From contig NW_005434532.1 of the NCBI RefSeq assembly GCF_000315625.1, positions 98,703 to 162,702 of the forward strand: a DNA stretch of 64,000 bases, read 5' to 3'. This DNA is from Guillardia theta CCMP2712. Lineage: Eukaryota; Cryptophyceae; Pyrenomonadales; Geminigeraceae. The first letter of the stretch is position 1, and every line of letters begins with the position of its first letter. The notes beneath the pieces are model-generated. The model saw only the letters and a program-made list of their open reading frames with translations, had not been told where the DNA came from and did no database searches. Below are positions 57,087 to 64,000 of the stretch, in pieces. The position numbers and the translations under genes are program-made.

Positions 57087-57279
57087 GACACAAGGAATGA
57101 GGACTGAAGGCTCCTCTGCAGTATCTTCTGACGGAGTGTGAATATCAAACTGTTGAGCGGGGGCGTCATGACGAGTGTTACGAAAAGGTATTTTTTTGGG
57201 TGGGAGGCTTATCCGATTGCTGACGGATACAGTTCAGAAACGCAATGATTCAGTGGGTAACCAACGCCTGCCGCCGGGG

Positions 57280-57500
57280 TAACCAAGCGACCGAAAAAAA
57301 AATGATCCAGCGGTCGCAAGCCTGCCGCAGTGCCGGCGAGCTGAGCCGGGCCCGGGCGCCGGGCCGCCTCAGGGCCGCACACGGCCCGGCCGCCGGAACC
57401 GCCGCGCCGTACCGGGCCGGGTCCGTTGAACGAACCTTCCGAAGTTCGAGTCTAAGTTCGCCGGGAACTTCAAGTGAAGCCCGGCCGGCCGAGCCGTAAG
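57280..57500. repeat. GC-rich island 6
   Basis: GGGCCCGGGCGCCGGGCC-type DNA ending in CTTCCGAAGTTCGAG, the same motif as the inverted repeat in island 1. Confidence 0.7.
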
Positions 57501-57507
57501 GCGGCAG

Positions 57508-57708
57508 TTTTTGCTCAAGACCAAATTTAATTCAACTAACCAAACATAAGATCAACATGATTGAGCATGTAATCGAGGCTCATAACCGACGGAACACAAG
57601 TTTGTTAGACTTGTACTATGCCAACTTGCAAAGTCACACAGATGTCACATAAACCTTAGTTGTCACCCGTAACAAGACAGTTTTTGCTCAAGACCGAGTT
57701 TAATGCAC
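57508..57708. repeat. direct repeat pair
   Basis: AGTTTTTGCTCAAGACCAAA (57508) and AGTTTTTGCTCAAGACCGAG (57679) with matching TTTAAT extensions. They are 171 bases apart between two GC-rich islands. Confidence 0.75.
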
Positions 57709-57879
57709 ACAAAACCAGAATTGAGGAGCCGCCTCGGAGCACTGCGCCACATCATTCGGAGAGATAGACTGTACTATATTTGCGGCAAGACAAGAGAGGA
57801 CCTTAGCACTGAAAGGCGAGGAAAGCCCCCTCTGCGTGAGAGTCATGGCTACATTGGCCGCCCTCCCACGTAAGTCGTC

Positions 57880-58520
57880 TTGGTTACTGGCCGCGCAGTA
57901 TGCGGGCCCGGGCCCGGCCCCGGGCCTGCGCAAGTTCAATCGATGATCATCATGCCTGGCATCGCGGCGGCGGCACCGTCAGCTTTTTACCTCCAATCAA
58001 GGCTTGCCAAGTTGGCGGTTAACTTAGTCTGAGTTCGCGGACTCGGGAGTCCGGGCCGCGGGCCGACCGGCACCGTCACTGGCCTCAGCGTTCGGTACCG
58101 GCGGGCCGGGGCCGCCGGCCCGCGGCCCGTCAGGGCCCGGTGTCACCGTCACACAGGCTGGCAGGCTGCCAGTGGCCGCACTGTGACTCAGTGACTGTCT
58201 CAGGCTCATTCAGAGTCCGAAGTTCAAGTTCTCCACTCCGGGCCGACCGTAAGGTTTTCAACTTATTGACAGCCCGGCTTCGACCCGGGCTGCGGGCCGG
58301 CCCGGCCGCCGGCGCCGGCGGGCTGCGCGGCGGCGGCGGCCCGGCCGCGTTGCCAGCGGCGACCCGCCGGGCCCGGCGCCGGGCCCGCCGGGGGGCCGCA
58401 CGGTCACGGTCGGCCCTCGGCCGCGTACCGTACGGTACCGGCCCGGTACCGGGTCGGACGGACGGCCCGCCGCCGCCCGGCGATGCCGGCCCCCCCCGGG
58501 GCAGCCGCGCCGCGCTATCA
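57880..58520. repeat. GC-rich island 7
   Basis: Contains GGCCCGGCCGCCGGCGCCGG and GTACCGTACGGTACCGGCCC; the same vocabulary as the other islands. Confidence 0.75.
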
Positions 58521-58651
58521 GAGTCGGAGAAGCGACTACTGGATGGGGTGAAGGGTATAGCTTCGAGCGATCGGAAATGCTCTACAGCTTGAAGTTCAAG
58601 AGAGTGGTCGTGATGGCACTGGTCCTCTGTTGTGGTAGCATAGGTGACTCC

Positions 58652-61600
58652 ATGGACCGAGGATCTCAAGGTTCCACTTTTTCCTTGTCGCGATCAGGCT
58701 CCCCAGCACATGGAGACAACGACTGGGTGTCACACGATTCGGGGAGGGACGAAGATATGCTGAAGAGAATTGTATCAGATGCCATGTCGAAAGTGAAGAA
58801 GGAATTGAACTCATCGATCTGCTATCTGTGAAATTGCTTTTGCAGGTCGCAGAACAGAGCAAGCCCCATACACAAAACGACGAGCCGGAAACTTGGGGAC
58901 CCCGAGGCATGTTTCACACGAACGCAAGGACTGCTGTTCAACGAGTAAGATGGTTGGTCTTCGGCTTGGAGTTGAAGATTGTCTTGTCAGGCTCGTGATC
59001 TTAAAACTATCTTGTTTGTATACATACCAGATGATTCGGAACAGAAACAGGAGAAGAGCTCCGTGCATCTTGAACCGTTACTACAACGACGAGATGTTCG
59101 ACTGCTGCTATCTTCCGAATGCGTCCTGTTGTGTCTTTTCCCTGACACTCCGGATTCTGCCTGGCTGTTTCAACTTTATGGGTTGCCCAAGTCCCTTCCA
59201 TCAGGTATGGGGTTACTTTGATGTGTTGGGATAGCAACTCTAAAGTAGAATAAGTTTACATAGTCATGCCAAATGGAACACTTTATGATGTCATTGAAGA
59301 AATCAACGCTCCTGCTGTAAGAACTTGATATCATCTGGTTGACAAATTGAGAATTTCACAAAGATTTTTCGTTCTGTGGATAAGGCTCTCCTTGCTATAC
59401 ATAAGGGTAAAATTTTGCATTTTTCGCAAATTCTTACCAGCAACAGGCCAAAAGACAGCAAATTTGCTTGCAAAGTTCCGCAAAAAAGAGAGAAGGAGAA
59501 AGAGTCTGAGCAAGACAATTGTACAAAGTGTGCCACCCAAAGAGAAGAAGCGCAGGCCATTTCATCTCAGACCCAGCTCTTTACGAAATGTGATTGCCTC
59601 GTTTGATTACGCACTCACCCTGACACTTTCCTGTTTGAATGTTTAGAATGCGCTCAATCCAATCAGTTTTGGCGAAGGCTTCTTCACTCTTGACGAGCTT
59701 GATGCAAACTTTGATGACGTGTATTTGAAAGAATCTCAGGTCAACCTTTCGAATATGTTGAAAGGGTTCTGACATATCTTGAAGTATCACAAGAAACTTC
59801 TTGACGCTTTGCCCTTGATCGATGAATCCAAACCAACGACGAATATTCGTGAACATGAGCAGGAATTCATGCCTGTTAAGGTTGATGCTAATGCTGTCCG
59901 TATTCCACAATGATTTCGGTGTCTTTTCAGACTGTCGGGCATTTCAACGAATTAGAGAGCTGCATTGCCCGTTGTATTTACCGCTTGGAATCTGAACCAG
60001 CCATTGAAAACATGACTGTCACGATGAACGGTGGACAGTACATCTGGCGTTGGGACCTCGAGGTAAGGAGTATAATCTCTTGATAAACACTGAAGTGCCT
60101 TCACTTTTTGCATGAAATCAGATCTCTCCTACGATTTTACAGAGAAAAGCTTTGGTTCCAGGAGGGACATGTTTTATTTCTGAGTGGGATGCATATATAG
60201 TAACAAGATTCTTTGCCTGCCATGCTCTCTGATAGTCCTGTAGTGTCAAGCAAGAATGGAGGCTTCTCCGTGGTTCCAGATATCCAACGTTGAAAACTAC
60301 ACCTTCAAGGGCAAAGAGGTTTGTCTGTGGCCGCAGCTTCAATGTAGTTGAGTGTCAGCAGATTGGTGTCTTGAACTTCCGATCAGATGGAGACTGTCAA
60401 ATGAGAGGGAAGTGGTGGCTCAAGCCAGGAGTCGCGGTCTGATAGTTGAGGTTGTTCAATGCAAGTGCTCAACATCAATTAGGGAACCTTCGAAGAGATG
60501 AACTTCGAGCATGAATCTCATTTTTCTGAGCCTTGTCCGCACACTGATCCAATCACTTGCAAGTAAGTGTTTGGCATTACCTATGAATATTAGGGAGGAA
60601 AGTATTAGAATGATTGTTATTTGACGAGCTCATAAGAAAGGATGAGGCGATTCAGTGTTGGACATCGAACTGCAGTGGAATTGCAGTTGCAGGAGTTTAC
60701 GAGGTATTTGTCTTCAAAGTGCATCTCGAATTACATTCTGCTTTGCAGATGCGAGACGAAGAATGTCCTTTGATAACAAGTCAAAGTCCTATCATATCCT
60801 TTGATCCCCTGGTATGCTAGTTTGTAATGCATGGAGTTTGAATTTCATTCTTCCTCAGAAAATGAAGAATGAGGAGGGGATGAGCTTCACAGCTCAAGGG
60901 AGGTAGTAGTTCTTGACTTCATCTGCTCGAGTCTCAACTTTTGGACTACACTGATACAGGTGGGAAGGGTCTCACTCAGGAGGAAAATGGGAAGGAAACG
61001 TTTGGGTACCGAATATGCTTGAAGTCCACAACTCTCTGGTGGACAGATTGAAATACTTGCACACATCATACTTGGCCAATATACCATACACTTTTCAATA
61101 CTTCACTTGTGAGTTCTGCAAGGACAGGCAATTCACACTTATCAAGTTTGACACTTTGTTGTCTAAAAGTTTTTATCAACAGAGTGAAGAATTTGTTCAA
61201 CATTATGGGAGGACCATGGAACTTCAACAAATGTCATTTGCGAGGAGGTTGAAAAATTTCAAACATTATTTGTAATTTTTCTCATATTTCTTCAGCAAAG
61301 ATTGTTCTTGTCCGATTGACATACAAGAAGGCGAGAGTCAACTTGGACAAATGCTACATTGCAGGGATCAACGGACTTGACGACGGTTTGTGAACTTTGT
61401 GTGTAGCCATATTCAAACAAATTACAGCGGGAGAAGACAAAGGACATTCCTTTCATTTTCAAAAAGGTCAACCTTCCCTTTCCTAGTTTAATGTCAACTC
61501 GAACTTGCAGTTAAGGACGAACAGACTGTCCGTACCTGTCAATCCAAATATTCAGAGTCTGACCTGAGAGCTCATCTAGCAGTATGCACTATTGAGTTCC

Positions 61601-61758
61601 CTTCTGTCCATGAATTGTTCGAGCAGTTAAGTGCAGGAAGCAAAGGCTGCAAATTCAAAATCACAAAATGCATGATCGAAAATTGCGGGTGGAGTCAAGC
61701 TGCAAATAAGTTCGTGCAGGTCACTTCGTCTGCAGGTGGGGTGGAGGTGGAGGAATAA
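58652..61758 (+). CDS. UAS (thioredoxin-like) domain protein, many exons, Cys/Trp-rich C-terminus
   Basis: About 20 exons with ~45-60-base introns, mostly in phase, from ATG 58652 (MDRGSQGS; an in-frame ATG lies at 58612) to TAA 61758. The early exon (about 58990-59203) reads ARDLKTILFVYIPDDSEQ... then LLLSSECVLLCLFP, the pattern of UAS/thioredoxin-like domains of FAF/UBX proteins. Later exons: NALNPISFGEGFFTLDELD (59647), GHFNELESCIARCIYRLE, NGGQYIWRWDLE, IGVLNFRSDGDCQMRGKWW, GTFEEMNFEHESHFSEPCPH, and a Cys-rich terminal exon (61511-61758). I found no UBX domain. The C-terminal two thirds does not match a family I know. Possibly a ubiquitin-pathway adaptor, by analogy only. Confidence 0.6.
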
Positions 61759-61809
61759 TTTTGAAAGGAGCTTCTTGTACCGTAGAGAATACAACAATCA
61801 GAAAGTGCA

Positions 61810-62130
61810 TCAGGTTGCGAAATAAGCGCCTGAACGCTCTCGCTGCTCACGATCCGAATACAGAGGAATTGGGTTGATTGACGGCGCAAAAATCAGATTG
61901 GACACGTGTTGTTTGTTCAAGAACAGGTTGTCTCGTTGTAATTGAACTTCAGGACTCATGGATTCCAACAGCATTTTCAACTTTTTCAGCAAAGGAGAGG
62001 AGGTCTCGACACTTGACATCACAAATTCATCCATTGAAGGCAAATTTTTGATGGGAGACAACACGAGTGAGTTAATTTCTAGCATTGAAATTTTCGTGAC
62101 CAACGCAACGATTTTAATGACCTCTCTCAT
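61810..62130 (-). CDS. 106-residue hypothetical helical protein
   Basis: Open frame from ATG 62130 to a stop at 61810. The sequence is amphipathic helix-forming (VIKIVALVTKISMLEINSLV; PLLKKLKMLLESM) with no known motif. A related-looking pattern occurs on the same strand at about 63500-63740, so it may be one exon of a larger minus-strand gene. Confidence 0.35.
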   Translation of the reverse strand: MREVIKIVALVTKISMLEINSLVLSPIKNLPSMDEFVMSSVETSSPLLKKLKMLLESMSPEVQLQRDNLFLNKQHVSNLIFAPSINPIPLYSDREQRERSGAYFAT

Positions 62131-62232
62131 CAGATAATCTGAGGATTGTACAGTCCAGAAATTCTTTTATATGAAACAGAAAGCGATGTATAGCATTTTT
62201 AATTAGTATACACATCATCATGACATGTTATT

Positions 62233-62676
62233 ATGCAAATTCAAGCAAGTCTTTTCTGTAAATTGCCAGACTTTACCTTCCTGGCACCTTTTCAGTTTCA
62301 AGATGCAGAAGTTTCCCTAACCAAAACGTCAGAGCGAGTTGGAAAGAATCATTTACTGCCTCCGAGAAAGCTCCTGGATAGATACAAGGAAGTCCATCAA
62401 ACTCAATCAAATGTGTTTCTTTTAAGCGCCGCAAAGGGAGATGGTGTTTGTTTGCCACCTTCCCTGCGGTTTGCATTACTGTTTGTGAACCATCCTCCAA
62501 AATTGACTCATCTATGCCAAACTTTGAGCACGTTGAAAGCTCAGATGAGTAGACCTTTCATAGTGCAGTCTCCATGTTTGGGGTCGTCAGATCCGAAACA
62601 AATAAGCGAGAATTTCGCTGAGAAATCTTGTTTCTGGTCGAATAGATCAGACTCAAATTTCATGTCACGGTACTGA
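62233..62676 (+). CDS. 147-codon open frame, doubtful
   Basis: Complete ATG-to-stop frame with mixed composition and no motif (LPDFTFLAPFQF; LRFALLFVNHPP). The opposite strand is also partly open. Kept only because it is long for an AT-rich region. Confidence 0.2.
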   Translation: MQIQASLFCKLPDFTFLAPFQFQDAEVSLTKTSERVGKNHLLPPRKLLDRYKEVHQTQSNVFLLSAAKGDGVCLPPSLRFALLFVNHPPKLTHLCQTLSTLKAQMSRPFIVQSPCLGSSDPKQISENFAEKSCFWSNRSDSNFMSRY

Positions 62677-63035
62677 GGTGGATTTGGCACCTTTGAAATT
62701 ACGTTCGTCCAAGAATCAGCAAGATGTGGTCTTGTTGGAGAACTTCCAATTTGATCCTCAGCTGCAAGAAAATATTAAAATGAAACAGCCGATGGATGAA
62801 ATGGCACCATCATGACTGATGTTGCAATTAGACAAGATGACAACGCTATCTCCTTGCATGATAAAGTCTTGTCCCATCCTTGAGGTTAAGCACATGAGGC
62901 TATTCATGTCATTCTTGTGACAATCACATCCTTCTGCTTACTGCTGTTGGTTATCAGAACCTTCTTTCTGCTGCAACGAATTCTCCGCATTCATGTGTCT
63001 TTCTATCTCTGTCATGGGCATCTGTTTGTGATGTC

Positions 63036-63350
63036 ATGAGGAGACAAATTCATTGTCTTCAACCCCTCCCCGCTATGCCCAATGTTTCACCTTGCCATAG
63101 TCGAAGCCCAACAACACGAGGTCTTGAGCAATCCTCAAGCAGCGATGATATAGATTGCATGAGTTTGATGTTAGACGCGGCAGCTGAGACCCGCTGCCCT
63201 GTCATCCACACGTCATCATACAAGAAGCCCCTTCAGCACTCTTGCCTGAGTTGTAGGCGGGTCGTGACGCCCAGGGACGTAGGCAACGCGGCATTGAATG
63301 TTCTCCAGTGCTACACTACAAGTCATGAAGAACGTATGCAGTCAAAGTGA
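63036..63350 (+). CDS. 104-codon open frame, doubtful
   Basis: Frame from ATG 63036 to TGA 63350 containing two Cys pairs (SCLSCRRV) and a Ser-rich stretch. No family recognised. Confidence 0.25.
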   Translation: MRRQIHCLQPLPAMPNVSPCHSRSPTTRGLEQSSSSDDIDCMSLMLDAAAETRCPVIHTSSYKKPLQHSCLSCRRVVTPRDVGNAALNVLQCYTTSHEERMQSK

Positions 63351-63417
63351 GACTGGAACCAGAAATGATCGCACTTGTGTCCCCTTCGCTCGCTGACAAC
63401 ATCTCTGGCTTCTGCTC

Positions 63418-63753
63418 ATGGATAAGTTGAACAGCATTTCTACAACAAAATACATGGTCGCTATTGTCCAGGAAGATCAAATTTCCAGTCACCCAAATCA
63501 TGTCGACATGAATAGATTGAGCCTGTCAACTCGACTCACAAATGTCTTCAGAGAGGAGTCAACACGCACCGTAAGAAACTCAGCGAGCTTGTGGATGTTC
63601 GAAAGGTTACTTTTAACATCCGAAACTAGAAGAACCTCAAAGAGCTTCTTAATCGAGCTCCAAGAAATATTGTCTCACCAAGAGTTCATCAACGTGCGAG
63701 CGATAATCGTAAAATGCTGGATAGATCTGGAGCAATTTGATTCGAATGTGTGA
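63418..63753 (+). CDS. 111-codon open frame, doubtful
   Basis: Frame from ATG 63418 to TGA 63753 (MDKLNSISTTKYMVAIVQED). The opposite strand over 63510-63740 also reads as helical protein (KKLFEVLLVSDVKSNLSNIH), so the coding strand is undecided. Confidence 0.25.
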   Translation: MDKLNSISTTKYMVAIVQEDQISSHPNHVDMNRLSLSTRLTNVFREESTRTVRNSASLWMFERLLLTSETRRTSKSFLIELQEILSHQEFINVRAIIVKCWIDLEQFDSNV

Positions 63754-63804
63754 ACAATAATATCATACCTCACACATTGTTATCAGTTTGCTTTCGGCAG
63801 GCAG

Positions 63805-63852
63805 GTTCCAGGTTTAGGGTTCCAGGTTTAGGGTTCCAGGTTTAGGGTTTAG
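63805..63852. repeat. telomere-like minisatellite (GTTCCAGGTTTAGG)3
   Basis: Three exact 14-base units followed by GTTTAGG. Each unit contains TTTAGGG, the plant/algal telomere word, alternating with TTCCAGG. Confidence 0.9.
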
Positions 63853-64000
63853 GCACAGAGAACAAGCCTGAGCACGAAGGATATGAGAAGGCTGGCAGAC
63901 GACAGGGTAAAGACCAACGAGGACAAATCAAAAGGGAAGCCTCAAAAGCAAGCAACCAGGATCAGCATGGCAGGGAAGGGGCAAGGACACAGGAGACAGT

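Larger units (their letters stand above)
57087..58651. other. intergenic with GC-rich islands 6 and 7
   Basis: Two GC-rich islands (57280-57500 and 57880-58520) are separated by AT-rich DNA holding a ~30-base direct repeat (57508-57537 and 57679-57708). No gene seen. Confidence 0.55.
61759..64000. other. region with weak ORFs only
   Basis: No firm gene model. Candidate frames are listed separately. 62140-62230 and 62760-63030 are AT-rich with no coding signal. The last 150 bases are purine-rich and could begin a further gene beyond the window. Confidence 0.4.

Noticed and set aside
58130-58669. 179-codon minus-strand ORF and its plus-strand partner
   Set aside because: Same reason: GC-rich island composition, no motif.

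Overview
This window is nuclear DNA from a photosynthetic protist. My best guess is a cryptophyte such as Guillardia theta, or a close relative. The reasons are: intron-dense genes with GT-AG introns mostly of 45-150 bases; moderate base composition broken by extreme GC islands; a predicted plastid protein at 50676-51671 with the signal-peptide-plus-Phe leader of red-algal secondary plastids; and a mix of animal-like (CAMSAP, SMYD, METTL13), plant-like (RWP-RK) and protist-style (MORN/ankyrin) genes. The organism call is inference. I found no bacterial operons, CRISPR arrays, rRNA or tRNA. One 100-N assembly gap lies at 11689-11788.

Layout. 519-5521 (-): PUS1-type tRNA pseudouridine synthase carrying an LRR-like N-terminal half, 20 phase-consistent exons. 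7744-8411 (+): small Lys/Ala-rich membrane-anchored protein. 8486-8728 (-): 3' end of a small gene. 9160-11247 (-): METTL13-like methyltransferase. 12224-13541 (-): small multi-pass protein resembling the Tim17/complex I B14.7 type. 14880-20569 (-): large MORN/coiled-coil/ankyrin gene; a rearranged partial copy lies at 21712-22956. 23304-26583 (-): 684-residue helical-repeat protein. 26796-28484 (-): unknown gene with an N-terminal signal anchor.

30047-31033 (+): intronless secreted LRR protein. 32085-33097 (+): SANT-like protein, probably of mobile-element type. 34403-35805 (+): WIPI/Atg18 PROPPIN. 36005-37440 (-): coiled-coil protein. 37685-45595 (+): CAMSAP/patronin homologue, CH domain to CKK domain. 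45657-46987 (-): Myb/SANT domain fused to a class I aldolase. 47943-50624 (+): unknown many-exon gene. 50676-51671 (-): COMT-type O-methyltransferase with a predicted plastid/thylakoid leader. 51709-54179 (+): SET/MYND + TPR + 2OG-dioxygenase fusion. 54490-54698 (-): 51-residue protein. 56513-57086 (-): RWP-RK factor. 58652-61758 (+): UAS-domain protein of about 20 exons. 61759-64000: weak ORFs and a telomere-like minisatellite.

Genes are packed tail to tail or head to head, separated by two kinds of repeat: GC-rich islands (14.5, 21.2, 28.8, 31.4, 47.1, 57.3 and 58 kb) and tracts of GGGTAGGG or its complement (6, 14.1, 32, 33.7 and 46.9 kb). Many introns contain expanded microsatellites, most of them pyrimidine-rich on the sense strand of the host gene. 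The most unusual items are three domain fusions (LRR+PUS1, SANT+aldolase, SMYD+TPR+P4H), the GC-island family, a composite inverted/direct duplication, and a set of frame-restoring GT-AG intervals of only 19-35 bases. All exon models were built by hand from splice consensus and reading phase; no alignment or transcript evidence was available.
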